DNA from: Hymenobacter sp. CRA2
GTDB lineage: Bacteria > Bacteroidota > Bacteroidia > Cytophagales > Hymenobacteraceae
Direction: 5' to 3'
Assembly (NCBI RefSeq): GCF_002007105.1
Contig: NZ_MVBC01000021.1
Span: forward strand, 1-64,000
DNA length: 64,000 nt
Part shown: piece by piece, positions 26,651 to 35,466 of the stretch
Layout of the letters: every line of letters begins with the position of its first letter
How positions within the stretch are numbered: position 1 is the stretch's first letter
Notes under the pieces: generated by a model
The model's input: the letters and a program-made list of their open reading frames with translations, nothing else
The model's database searches: none
What the model was told of the DNA's origin: nothing
Translations under genes and position numbers: made by a program

Positions 26651-27748
26651 ATGCGCCATTTTGTTTTTCTACTCCTGCTGCTTGCCGGCAGCGTGCTTCC
26701 GCTTCGTGCCCAGCGCCTGCAGCCCGGCTTCGACAAAGCCGAGTACCTGGAGCTGCTGCGCCTGCACGCGCGCATGTCCGAGGCCAGCGCGCTTTACCAC
26801 GGCATTGCGCCGCCCCAGCAGTTCCGGCGCGTGTACCGCTCGCCGGTGCTGGGCCTCGACAACCGTTGGGAATTGTGGCATAACGGGCACGGCGTGGCGG
26901 TAGTCGGTATTCGTGGCACCACCGCCCGCACCGAAAGCTGGCTGGCCAACTTCTACGCCGCTATGCTGCCGGCCAAGGGGGAGCTGCATCTAAGTTCCAA
27001 GCAAACGTTCCGCTACGAGCTGGCCCAGAACCCACGGGCGGCCGTGCACGCCGGTTGGCTGCTGGGCTTGGCCGTGCAGGCCGACGGCATCCTCGCCCGC
27101 CTCGATTCCTGCTACCGCCGCGGCACCAAAGACGTTATCATCACGGGACACAGCCAGGGCGGGGCCATTGCCTTTCTGCTCACGGCGCATCTGCGGCACT
27201 TGCAGCGGCAGGGTCGCCTGCCCGCCGACCTCCGACTGAAAACCTACTGCAGCGCCGCGCCCAAGCCCGGCAACCAGTATTTTGCCTACGAATACGAGGC
27301 CCACACGCAGGCCGCGCAGGGCAGCTGGAGCGTGAACGTGGTCAATGCCGCCGACTGGGTGCCCGAAACGCCCGTGTCCGTGCAGACGCTCGACGACTTC
27401 AACCAGCCCAACCCGTTTGGGACCGGCAACGGCTTTCTGCGGCGCCAACCGCTGCCGCAGCGCCTGGTGTTGCGCTACGTGTTCAAGCGCCTCGATAAGC
27501 CCACCCGCAAAGCCCAGCGCAGCTACCAGCGTTACCTGGGCAAGCTGCTCGAAGGGCAGGTGCGCAAATACCTGCCGGAGTACCAACCCGGCCCCTATCT
27601 GCCCAGCACCAACTACGTACGCGTTGGGCCCACCATCGTGCTGCTGCCCGACGCGGCCTACCACCAGCGCTTCCCCAACAACTCCGACCAGGTGTTCACG
27701 CACCACCTCTTTCTGCCCTACCTGTACCTGGCTCAGCGGCTGCCCTGA
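26651..27748 (+). CDS. Secreted lipase-like alpha/beta hydrolase (class 3 family)
   Basis: This 365-residue protein has a signal peptide (FVFLLLLLAGSVLPLRAQ). The nucleophile elbow is GHSQGGAIAFLL near residue 165, and an oxyanion-region strand VAVVGIRGTTA lies near residue 90. It shows the class 3 lipase layout, including KTYCSAAPKPGNQYFAYEYE with the probable catalytic Asp in the following strand VVNAADWVPETP. It is expected in the periplasm or outside the cell, acting on lipid esters; true substrate unknown. It converges with the histidine kinase gene, with stops 5 bases apart. Confidence 0.87.
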   Translation: MRHFVFLLLLLAGSVLPLRAQRLQPGFDKAEYLELLRLHARMSEASALYHGIAPPQQFRRVYRSPVLGLDNRWELWHNGHGVAVVGIRGTTARTESWLANFYAAMLPAKGELHLSSKQTFRYELAQNPRAAVHAGWLLGLAVQADGILARLDSCYRRGTKDVIITGHSQGGAIAFLLTAHLRHLQRQGRLPADLRLKTYCSAAPKPGNQYFAYEYEAHTQAAQGSWSVNVVNAADWVPETPVSVQTLDDFNQPNPFGTGNGFLRRQPLPQRLVLRYVFKRLDKPTRKAQRSYQRYLGKLLEGQVRKYLPEYQPGPYLPSTNYVRVGPTIVLLPDAAYHQRFPNNSDQVFTHHLFLPYLYLAQRLP

Positions 27749-27753
27749 GGCTG

Positions 27754-29862
27754 CTATACCAGTTGGCCGTCTACAAGGCCCGGGGCTACGGCCGGCGCGG
27801 GCAGACTGATGATAAACTCGGTGTACTCCCCGGGTTCGGTTTCCACCGAGAGCGTGCCGCCGAGTCCCTGCACGATTTCGCGGCTCAGCCCCAGGCCCAA
27901 CCCTAGGCCTTCGCCCGCGGGCTTGGTAGAGAAAAACCGGTCGAATACGAACGGCAGCGCCGCCGGTGAAATACCCAGGCCGTTGTCGCGCACCCGCAAC
28001 TGGATTTCTTCGTCGCTGATGCGCTGGGTAAAGAGGGTCACTTGCGGCACGTATTCATCCGCTTCGGCCGCGTCGCGGGTTTGCTGGTGGCGCTGCTGCA
28101 CGGCGTAGAAGGCGTTGGCAAATAAGCTGATGAGCACGCGCCCCAGGTCGTGTCGCACCACGTTGACGATGCCCAGAGCCGGGTCGAGCCGCGGCAGTAG
28201 CGCGGCATGAAACTGGTTTTGCTTGGCGCGCACGTCGTGGTAGGTCAGGCGCAGGTAGTCCTCGGCCAGGGCGTTCAAATCGGTGTGCTGCCGGGCGCTG
28301 GGCTGGGTGCCGCCGTACTCCAGCATGCCGCGCACCAGGGAAGTCACGCGCTGGCCGTGCTGGGCAATTTTGCTTTGGTGCCGCGTCAGGTTCAGCAGCA
28401 TCTCATCGAACAGTTCCAGCTCGCCGGGGGCGAAGCTGCCTTTAAGCAGCTCGGCCCGCAACTCCTGGCCGAGCTGCCCGCTCACGCCGGCCAGATTGCC
28501 GATGGCCTGCGCGGGCTGCTGAATTTCGTGGGCCAGCCCGGCTATCAGCTCACCCAACGACGCCATTTTTTCGCGCAGCACCAACTGGTGCTGGGCCGTG
28601 CGCAGCTCCTGCAGCATGGCGGCCAGCCGGTCGCGCTGCGTGGTCAGCTCCTGCTTTTGCTGCGTGACCTGCTCGTTCAGGGCCTGCAGTTGGGCGTTGG
28701 CGCGGCGCTGCTGGCGGTTGTGCCACGCCATCAGCAGCACCAGCAGCCCCAGCACGCCCAGGCCGGTAGCCAGGGCGTAGGTGCGCAGGCGGGCGCTGTA
28801 CTCCGCCCGCTCCTGCTCCAGCTGGTACAGGCGCTGTTGCTCGGCAAAGCCAATGGCATCGAGCTGCTTGATGCGCTGCGGATCATACAGGCTATCTTCG
28901 GCCATCTGCATGATGCTCAAGTATTTCAACGTACTATCACTGGCGCGGCGCCGGGTAAAGGCATTGGCCAGCAACCGGCTGCTGCGCATCACGCCCACCA
29001 CGTAGGGCAGCGTCAGGCCTACGCTGAGCGCACGCCGGGCATAGTACACGCTCGAATCGGCCCGCCCTTGTTCGTGGTACAGTTCGGCCAGGTACTGGAA
29101 GGCCCGCGCTACGCTGCGCTGGTCATTCTCGGGCACGGCACTGCGGGCGCTGTGGTGATAATACCGCACCGCCTCGGCCTGCTGCCCCTTGGCCACCGCC
29201 AGCAGCCCCAGCTCGCGCAGCACGTAGGGCATGGGGTTGCCCCACGGGCTCTGGTTGATGGTTTTGGAGCGCGTGGTCAGCGCGTACGCCTGCTGTAGAA
29301 AGTACTCCGCCGAGTCCAGCTGGTGGCACCCCTCGTAGGTCGAGCCCAGGTTGGTGAGCACGCTGACGAGTTGCGAATCATCACCAACCGGCCCTTGCTC
29401 GTAGATGGCTTTGGCGCGGAAATAGTAATTCAGCGCTGGGCGGTAATCGTCGAGGGCCTGGTAGAGCAGCCCCGTCTGGTTGAGGGTGCGGGCCGTGCCC
29501 TCGGCGTCGTGGCTGAGTTGGTTGAGCCGCAGCGCTTCCAGATTGGTACGCAGGGCCTGTGGCAGGTTGCCCCGCTCGCCCTGCAGCAAGCCAATGCGCG
29601 CCAGGCAGCGGCCTTCGCCCTTGAAGTAGCCGATGCGGCGGGCCAGCACCAGCCCCTCGCGGGCGTAGCGCTGCACCGAATCGAAGTGCGAATAGCGAAA
29701 GGAAGCACTCAGATCGGCCAGCAGCAGCACCCGGCTCGTATCGGTGGTGGCCTGTGCCAACGCCCGTCGTAACGCGGGCGTTTGCGGGCTCTGGGCCGCA
29801 CCTGACGTACCTATTCCAACCGCGACCAGCAGCCCTGCAAGAGCCGCGCAACTGTACTTCAT
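27754..29862 (-). CDS. TPR-domain sensor histidine kinase
   Basis: This 702-residue protein has a signal peptide, six or more tetratricopeptide units (about residues 35-330), one membrane helix (ALATGLGVLGLLVLLMAWH) and a coiled coil. A dimerisation domain with phospho-acceptor His in LAHEIQQPAQAI follows, and then an HATPase_c domain. The N-box is LFANAFYAV, the G1 box RDNGLGIS, and the G2 region GEGLGLGLGLS. The acceptor motif is HEIQQP instead of the more common HEIQNP. No response regulator is adjacent, so it is an orphan kinase; the TPR part may sense a periplasmic protein. Confidence 0.9.
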   Translation of the reverse strand: MKYSCAALAGLLVAVGIGTSGAAQSPQTPALRRALAQATTDTSRVLLLADLSASFRYSHFDSVQRYAREGLVLARRIGYFKGEGRCLARIGLLQGERGNLPQALRTNLEALRLNQLSHDAEGTARTLNQTGLLYQALDDYRPALNYYFRAKAIYEQGPVGDDSQLVSVLTNLGSTYEGCHQLDSAEYFLQQAYALTTRSKTINQSPWGNPMPYVLRELGLLAVAKGQQAEAVRYYHHSARSAVPENDQRSVARAFQYLAELYHEQGRADSSVYYARRALSVGLTLPYVVGVMRSSRLLANAFTRRRASDSTLKYLSIMQMAEDSLYDPQRIKQLDAIGFAEQQRLYQLEQERAEYSARLRTYALATGLGVLGLLVLLMAWHNRQQRRANAQLQALNEQVTQQKQELTTQRDRLAAMLQELRTAQHQLVLREKMASLGELIAGLAHEIQQPAQAIGNLAGVSGQLGQELRAELLKGSFAPGELELFDEMLLNLTRHQSKIAQHGQRVTSLVRGMLEYGGTQPSARQHTDLNALAEDYLRLTYHDVRAKQNQFHAALLPRLDPALGIVNVVRHDLGRVLISLFANAFYAVQQRHQQTRDAAEADEYVPQVTLFTQRISDEEIQLRVRDNGLGISPAALPFVFDRFFSTKPAGEGLGLGLGLSREIVQGLGGTLSVETEPGEYTEFIISLPAPAVAPGLVDGQLV

Positions 29863-30007
29863 GCCTGAAAACTAGACAAATTTCAGCACTTTTATTGGCC
29901 TCACCCGGGACCAGAGCATCTCTGCCTGCTACCGATTGTGCGCATCGGCTCGGCCCCAGAGCACCGCCAAGGCCGAACCCACAGCCGCCGACGCCGTTCT
30001 GCCTTCC

Positions 30008-30937
30008 ATGCTCTTATTTGTTTATTCCGCGCTGACTTCCGCCGCGCAGGCGCACTTGCGCCAAGCCCTTCCAGCCGAAGTACAAGTTGTTTTTCGAACC
30101 GAGCTGCCGGCTGCAGACCAACGCCCGGCCCTGCAACGGGCGGATGTGCTGCTGGGTAATCCGCCTGCCGACTGGCTGGCGCCCCTACCGCCGCTGCAGT
30201 TCTGGCAACTCGACTCGGCCGGTTTCGAACGGTACCGGGCCCTGCAGGTCGGTTTTCCGGTAGCCAACGTGGGAGACTATTTTGCCTGGCCCTGCGCCGA
30301 AACCATCGTGGCCGGTGTGCTGGCCCTGTACCGCCACCTGGACGAACTGGCCGTACTGCAGCAGCGGCAGCAATGGGCGGGCCTGGCCGTGCGCCGCCAG
30401 CTGCGGCTGCTGCGCGGGCAGCGGGTGGTTATCCTCGGCGCCGGTGGCATTGGGCAGGCCGTGGCCCAGCAGCTCAGCGGTTTTCAGTGCCAGGTACAGC
30501 TGATGGCCCGCACCAGCCCCCTGGCTCAACTGCACAGCGTGGAAGAACTGAAAGCCGCACTACCGACCACCGACCTGGTCATTAACTGCCTGCCCGGCAG
30601 TGCCAACGGCTTTTTCTCGTCCGAGCTGATCCAAGCTATGCCACCCGCCAGCATATACGCCAGCGTGGGCCGCGGCAATACTACCGACGAGCCGGCCTTG
30701 ATTGCGGCTCTGCAGAGTGGACACTTAGGCGGCGCCGTTCTCGACGTCACGGCCCAGGAGCCCTTGCCCGCCGACAGTCCCCTGTGGACGCTGCCGCGGG
30801 TGCTGCTCACCCAGCACACGGGAGGAGGCCAGCCACACGAAGACGAGGGCAAAGTGGACTTATTTATGCGAAACTTCCAGCATTTGCGCCGTAGCGAGCC
30901 GCTGGAGAATCTGGTGGACTTACGACGCGGATACTGA
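30008..30937 (+). CDS. NAD(P)-dependent D-2-hydroxyacid dehydrogenase (glyoxylate reductase-like)
   Basis: This protein has 309 residues from ATG 30008. The cofactor-binding motif is VVILGAGGIGQAVAQQL near residue 140. Catalytic residues are visible as Arg in ASVGRGNTTD, Glu in DVTAQEPLP and His in LTQHTGG. The substrate-binding N-terminal domain is shorter than in SerA and fits the GhrA-like group, which reduces glyoxylate or hydroxypyruvate. It has no signal peptide and is divergent from the histidine kinase gene. Confidence 0.85.
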   Translation: MLLFVYSALTSAAQAHLRQALPAEVQVVFRTELPAADQRPALQRADVLLGNPPADWLAPLPPLQFWQLDSAGFERYRALQVGFPVANVGDYFAWPCAETIVAGVLALYRHLDELAVLQQRQQWAGLAVRRQLRLLRGQRVVILGAGGIGQAVAQQLSGFQCQVQLMARTSPLAQLHSVEELKAALPTTDLVINCLPGSANGFFSSELIQAMPPASIYASVGRGNTTDEPALIAALQSGHLGGAVLDVTAQEPLPADSPLWTLPRVLLTQHTGGGQPHEDEGKVDLFMRNFQHLRRSEPLENLVDLRRGY

Positions 30938-31150
30938 AGCTGCCAGCTGTACTGGCCCAGTTCCTCCTCACCACCCACAGCTTGCCCGCCGGGCTGGGAC
31001 AACACAACCCAATTCAATCGGACTAAAGCTCAGGTCTTTTAGCCAACAGTTGAGTAATACACACCCCGCCTCTGCGATGGACTTGCGTCATCGTTTTTTC
31101 CTATTACCTTGCTCAAGTCACATACTTCACCTACCCCAACCCAAACTTCT

Positions 31151-31414
31151 ATGAAGACACTTAAAACCCTATCTGTTCTTGCTATGCTGGCCCTGGCATC
31201 TGCCTGCGGCAAGCAAGACAGCATCCCGGCGCCCAAACCGACGGCCACTTCGAGCAGCGATGTGAAAGTCGACCCGGGCTACGACTGCCTGGACGTGTAT
31301 GACCCGGTGTGCGGCAGCAACGGCGTCACGTACAGCAACGCCTGCTATGCTCAGCGAGCCGGCGTTACGTCCTATACCCGTGGCGCTTGCGGCGGCGGTG
31401 GCGGCGCCATCTAA
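31151..31414 (+). CDS. Kazal-type protease-inhibitor-like lipoprotein
   Basis: This small 87-residue protein has a lipoprotein signal peptide ending LALASAC, a linker rich in Pro, Thr and Ser, and one Kazal-like module CLDVYDPVCGSNGVTYSNAC ending GAC. Four cysteines form the core instead of the six of classical Kazal inhibitors, as is common in short bacterial versions. The tail is GGGGGAI. It is predicted to sit on the outer membrane and inhibit serine proteases. A bidirectional terminator follows 30 bases later. Confidence 0.88.
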   Translation: MKTLKTLSVLAMLALASACGKQDSIPAPKPTATSSSDVKVDPGYDCLDVYDPVCGSNGVTYSNACYAQRAGVTSYTRGACGGGGGAI

Positions 31415-31443
31415 CCCCTCACGGCACCCTCCTATTGCAACAT

Positions 31444-31477
31444 AAAAAAACGCCCGGCCTTGCGGCCGGGCGTTTTT
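31444..31477. terminator. Bidirectional terminator between the Kazal gene and fabI
   Basis: CGCCCGGCC (31451-31459) and GGCCGGGCG (31464-31472) form a perfect stem with a 4-base loop. It is flanked by A7 on the left and T5 on the right. Confidence 0.9.
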
Positions 31478-31491
31478 CGTTTCAGAGTGCC

Positions 31492-32322
31492 TTAGGCTTC
31501 TTTGCTGGTTACCTGCGTGATGGCCTCCACCATGGCTTCCGAGATGCCCGTGGTGCTAAAGCCGCCGTCGTGCATCAGGTTCTGCATGGTTACGTAGCGC
31601 GTCAGGTCCGAGAACAAGGACACGCAGTAGTCGGCGCAGGCCTCGGCCGGGGCGTTGCCCAGCGGCGAGAGGCGGTCGGCATACTCGTAGAACGCATCGA
31701 AACCGCTGATGCCGGTACCAGCCGTAGTTTTGGTCGGCGACTGGCTGATAGTGTTTACGCGCACTTTCTTTTGCGTGCCAAGGCGCTGGCCGTAGCTACG
31801 GGCAATGCTCTCGAGCACCGCCTTGGCCTGCGACATGTCGGTGTAATCGAGGAAGGCGCGCTGGGCGGCGATGTACGACAAGGCTACCACCGAGCCCCAT
31901 TCAGCCAGCGCGTCCTGCTTCTCGGCCACGTGCAGCATCTTGTGGAACGACAGGGCCGAAATGTCCAGCGTCTTCTGAAACCAGTCGTAGTTCAGCTCGC
32001 CGTAATGCTTACCCTTACGGATGTTCGGGCTCATGCCAATACTGTGCAGCACGAAGTCAATCTTGCCGCCGAGCTGCTCCACCGCGCCGCTGAACACTTT
32101 TTCCAGGTCTTCTACCACCGTGGCGTCGGCCGGGATGATGGGCGCCGAGCACTGCTCCGCCAGCTTATTGATTTCGCCCATGCGCATGGCCAGTGGGGCG
32201 TTGCTGAGCACAAAGGTGGCGCCTTCTTCGTGGCAGCGCTGGGCCACTTTCCAGGCAATGGATTGTTCGTTGAGGGCGCCGAAGATGATGCCGCGCTTGC
32301 CGGCAAGAAGGTTGTTGGCCAT
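31492..32322 (-). CDS. fabI: Enoyl-[acyl-carrier-protein] reductase (NADH), FabI
   Basis: This 276-residue short-chain dehydrogenase catalyses the last step of each fatty-acid elongation cycle. The FabI active-site layout is clear: Tyr150, Tyr160 and Lys167 in SYIAAQRAFLDYTDMSQAK, equivalent to Tyr146/Tyr156/Lys163 of the E. coli enzyme. The cofactor site starts GKRGIIFGALNEQSIAW, and HSIGMSP lies near residue 93. A TATTTTTG box at 32357-32364 lies about 35 bases upstream. It follows recN across a block of palindromic elements. Confidence 0.95.
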   Translation of the reverse strand: MANNLLAGKRGIIFGALNEQSIAWKVAQRCHEEGATFVLSNAPLAMRMGEINKLAEQCSAPIIPADATVVEDLEKVFSGAVEQLGGKIDFVLHSIGMSPNIRKGKHYGELNYDWFQKTLDISALSFHKMLHVAEKQDALAEWGSVVALSYIAAQRAFLDYTDMSQAKAVLESIARSYGQRLGTQKKVRVNTISQSPTKTTAGTGISGFDAFYEYADRLSPLGNAPAEACADYCVSLFSDLTRYVTMQNLMHDGGFSTTGISEAMVEAITQVTSKEA

Positions 32323-32356
32323 AAGGAGGCTAAGTCGAATCAGGGAAAAGAACGGG

Positions 32357-32364
32357 CAAAAATA
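32357..32364 (-). promoter_or_regulatory. Bacteroidota -7 promoter box of fabI
   Basis: On the minus strand this reads TATTTTTG, a perfect match to the TAnnTTTG consensus. It is 34 bases upstream of the fabI ATG. Confidence 0.55.
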
Positions 32365-32471
32365 GGGTTTCGCAGGGAAGTGCGCTGAATTAATGAGTGG
32401 GCTAACAGAACGTCATTCCGAGCGCAGTCGAGGAATCCCGCGTGCTCCATCAGGGCAACAAACCAGCACGC

Positions 32472-32579
32472 CATGTCGAGCTTGTCGAGACATCTCGCGT
32501 GCTGACTTCAGGTACTATTCTTTTCGTTGAGTTTTCTATCAGGAGTTAGCACGCGAGATGTCTCGACAAGCTCGACATG
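32472..32579. repeat. Palindromic element, family A copy 2
   Basis: Arms 32472-32503 and 32548-32579 are perfect 32-base reverse complements, with ends CATGTCGAG and CTCGACATG. The core is related to the other copies (GATAG, then AACGA). Directly to its left, 32411-32471 is a partial second element (GTCATTCCGAGCGCAGTCG, then CCGCGTGCT) that lacks its partner arm. The cluster looks like one element landed in or next to another. It fills most of the 286-base gap between fabI and recN; no gene is seen in that gap. Confidence 0.85.
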
Positions 32580-32608
32580 ACGTTCTTTCCAGTTCGACTT
32601 CCCCTCTC

Positions 32609-34288
32609 CTACGCTGCCACCAAGTCGCTTTCCCCGCGCATGGCCAGCAGCTCCCGGGCGCTCTGTACCGCGTTTTCGCTGACGCGCGCACCCGAAATCA
32701 TCTGCGCAATTTCGCGGATGCGCTCCTCCTCGCTCAGGCGTCGGATGCGGCTCACGGTGCGGTCGGGGCGGTCTTCCTTGTACACGAAGAAGTGCACGTC
32801 GCCGGCGGCGGCCATCTGCGGTAGGTGCGAGATGGTGATGAGCTGGTGCTTCTTGGCCATCTGCTGCATCATGCGACCCACTTTCACCGCTATTTCGCCG
32901 CTGATGCCCGTGTCGATTTCGTCGAATACTATCGTGGGCAGCGCGGTCTTGTCGGCCAGCAGGTACTTCACGCATAGCATCAGGCGCGAGAATTCCCCGC
33001 CCGAGGCGGCCTTGCTCAGCGTCTGGGGGTGGGCGCCTTTGTTGGCGGTGAAGAGCAGGTTGATAACGTCGGTACCCGAGGCAGCGGGCTGACCGGTGCT
33101 GTGCTGCACCAGTAGGCGGGCGTTGGGCATGCCCAGGTCAAACAACAGATCGGCTAGCTCCTTCTCAAACTGCGGAAAGGCCTTGCGACGCTGCTCCGAG
33201 AGGTGCGCGGCCCGCTTGTTCACCGTGGCCAGGGCGCCGTCGGCGTCGCGGCGCAGGCGGTTTATTTCCTTGTCGAGGTTGAGCACTGAGCCTACTTTCT
33301 GCTGCAGCTCCTCGCGCACGGCCAGCAGAGCGGGCAGGTCGCGTACTTGGTGTTTGCGCTGCAGGTTGTAGAGCACCGTCAGGCGCTGCTGCACTTCGTC
33401 GAGGCGGCGCGGGTCGGCTTCGGTGCGCTGCTCGGCCTGCTCGGCCTCGTCGGCTACGTCGCGCAGCTCAATCAAGCAGCTGTCCACGCGCTCCTTGAGC
33501 AGGCGCGCCGCGTCGGAGTAGCCCGCAATCTGGCCCAGCACCACGCTGGCTTCCTTGAGCGTGCTGGTGGCGCAGTACTCCCCTTCCGACAAACTCTGCA
33601 GGGCGTGCGTCAGCTTGAGCTTGATTTCTTCGGCGTGCTCCAGCTCTTTCAGCTCCTGCTCCAGCGCCCCCTGGTCTTCGCCGTCGAGCCGGGCCTCCTC
33701 CAGCTCGTTGAGCAGGAAGCTGTGGTAGTCCAGTTCCTTGTTGGCCTGGGCTATCTGGTCCTCCAGGGCCTTCAGGTCGGCGGCCAGCTTGCGGTATTGA
33801 CGGAAAGCCGTGCTGTACTGCGTGCGCGTGGGCACCAAGCCGGCGTACAGGTCGATGAGGTTGAGCTGAAATACCGGGTCGCCGAGCAGCAGCGTGTCGT
33901 GCTGGGAGTGGATGTCCATCAGGTTTGCCCCGATCTTGCGCAGCGTCTCCACCGTCACCGGCGTGTCGTTGACGAAGGCGCGGGACTTACCCGAGGGCGC
34001 AATTTCGCGGCGCAGAATGCATTGGGCGTCGTAATCCAGGTCCTCGGCCTCGAAGATATCCTGGAGGTGGTAGCCCGAAATGTCGAACTGCCCCTCAATC
34101 ACGCACTTTTTGTCGTTGTTGAAGAGCAGCTTGGAGTCGGCCCGGTTGCCCAGCAGCAGGCCAATGGCGCCGAGCATAATGGACTTGCCGGCCCCGGTTT
34201 CGCCCGTGATGATGTTGAGCAAGCCCGAAGGTCTAAGCTCCAGGGCCTCAATCAGGGCGTAGTTTTGAATGCGAAGGTCAACCAGCAT
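32609..34288 (-). CDS. recN: DNA repair protein RecN
   Basis: This protein has 559 residues from ATG 34288 (MLVDLRIQNYALIE). It is an SMC-like ATPase: Walker A ITGETGAGKSIMLGAIG near residue 25, long coiled coil in the middle (about 150-350), signature ASGGEFSRLMLCVKYLL near residue 430 and Walker B TIVFDEIDTGISGE near 455. It acts in recombinational repair of double-strand breaks. Length is typical. The upstream porD-like gene is separated from it by a terminator, so recN probably has its own promoter. Confidence 0.95.
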   Translation of the reverse strand: MLVDLRIQNYALIEALELRPSGLLNIITGETGAGKSIMLGAIGLLLGNRADSKLLFNNDKKCVIEGQFDISGYHLQDIFEAEDLDYDAQCILRREIAPSGKSRAFVNDTPVTVETLRKIGANLMDIHSQHDTLLLGDPVFQLNLIDLYAGLVPTRTQYSTAFRQYRKLAADLKALEDQIAQANKELDYHSFLLNELEEARLDGEDQGALEQELKELEHAEEIKLKLTHALQSLSEGEYCATSTLKEASVVLGQIAGYSDAARLLKERVDSCLIELRDVADEAEQAEQRTEADPRRLDEVQQRLTVLYNLQRKHQVRDLPALLAVREELQQKVGSVLNLDKEINRLRRDADGALATVNKRAAHLSEQRRKAFPQFEKELADLLFDLGMPNARLLVQHSTGQPAASGTDVINLLFTANKGAHPQTLSKAASGGEFSRLMLCVKYLLADKTALPTIVFDEIDTGISGEIAVKVGRMMQQMAKKHQLITISHLPQMAAAGDVHFFVYKEDRPDRTVSRIRRLSEEERIREIAQMISGARVSENAVQSARELLAMRGESDLVAA

Positions 34289-34463
34289 ACGGATAGCGGT
34301 TGCGTGAGACGATAGGAATGGGCGCGCCTCCACGGCCAGCAAGCAGCCGGTGGTCAGCCGATTACAAACCTACTAAATCATTTAGCAGAAGAGCAAGCGC
34401 ACACCCTAACCTATTTAGCAGTTTACCAACTAAAACCGCATCCACGCTGCTTTCCAGCGCGAT

Positions 34464-34509
34464 AAAAAAAGTGGCCGGGTCCTCACCAGTTGGTAAGAAC
34501 CCGGCCACT
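34464..34509 (-). terminator. Terminator of the porD-like gene
   Basis: AGTGGCCGGGT (34470-34480) pairs with ACCCGGCCACT (34499-34509), with a second small hairpin in the loop. The minus-strand product ends in a T7 run. Confidence 0.85.
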
Positions 34510-34527
34510 ACAAGTATTAGCCGACGG

Positions 34528-35466
34528 CTATCTGTTCTGCAAAATCACCTGATACTTGGCTGAGTTGGTCGGGTCTACTTCCTGCAGCAAGGCCACCACG
34601 GCCTGCTTCTGGTCGGGCGAGGCACTGCTGCGGTACAGGTTGGCAATTTCGTCGGCCTTGGTTTCGAAAAACGAGCGAATCAGGGTGGAGCCGGGCCGGC
34701 GCTGCGCTGCCTGCTGCACGCCCTGCAGGGCCGTCAGGATGCTGGTGCGGGCGTCGTCGGGCTTCTGAATGAACACATCCAGGCCCTGGCGATAGTAGGC
34801 ATATACGGCCGTGCGCAGGGCTTCCAGTTGCGGGTCCTGTAGGCCGCTGAGCAGCCAGTACCGGCTGCGTTGGTCGCGCTTGCCGTTGTCTTTCCAGCCC
34901 TCGTCGCCGTCCTGGTTTTGGGCCCCGGCGTTCAGCATGATGTTGCGGGCCCGGTCGAAGGTGCGCGAACCGCCCAGCGGCGCGAAGCTGTCCTGATCCA
35001 TGCCGATGATGGTCAGGGCGTAGAAGCTCAGGATGGATGAGAGGTTGTTGACGTAGCTGTTCTCGGAGAAGTCGAGCGGCTGGCCGGGCAGGTACGTGAA
35101 CTTCCACGACTCGGCGTAGTTCATCAGGTTGGTTTCGTACGCCGTGCCGTACACCGGGCGGGTACTCAGGATGCGCGCCGTGGCCAGGTACTGCCCGTTC
35201 TGCGGAATGGCATTGATGCCGATGAAAATGCGGCAGCGGATGCGCTCCTCCGCCTTGTACACATCGTTGGTCCACTGCCGGTTGTTGAGGAACTGCGTGA
35301 TTTCGTTCTTCATCTGCGTGAGCAGCTGCCGGTCGGTGATGGTCACGTTTTCCGTCGTGATGGTCACCTCGGCCAGCAGTTCCTGGCCGGCGGCGCGGCG
35401 CGCGGGCAGCGCCAACAGCACCACGAGCAGCAAACCAAGCCAGAAGGGAGTACGATTAAGCAACAT
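34528..35466 (-). CDS. porD: DUF4835-family protein, probable type IX secretion component PorD
   Basis: This is a 312-residue secreted protein. It has a signal peptide up to AAGQ and then ELLAEVTITTENVTITDRQL, the typical start of DUF4835 mature proteins. Other features are RCRIFIGINAIP and PVYGTAYETNLMNYAE. DUF4835 is the family to which the name type IX secretion system protein PorD has been given; I rely on memory for that equivalence. It sits in the conserved Bacteroidota string coaBC-DUF4835-recN. Its start overlaps the coaB stop by 11 bases, which suggests translational coupling. Confidence 0.85.
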   Translation of the reverse strand: MLLNRTPFWLGLLLVVLLALPARRAAGQELLAEVTITTENVTITDRQLLTQMKNEITQFLNNRQWTNDVYKAEERIRCRIFIGINAIPQNGQYLATARILSTRPVYGTAYETNLMNYAESWKFTYLPGQPLDFSENSYVNNLSSILSFYALTIIGMDQDSFAPLGGSRTFDRARNIMLNAGAQNQDGDEGWKDNGKRDQRSRYWLLSGLQDPQLEALRTAVYAYYRQGLDVFIQKPDDARTSILTALQGVQQAAQRRPGSTLIRSFFETKADEIANLYRSSASPDQKQAVVALLQEVDPTNSAKYQVILQNR

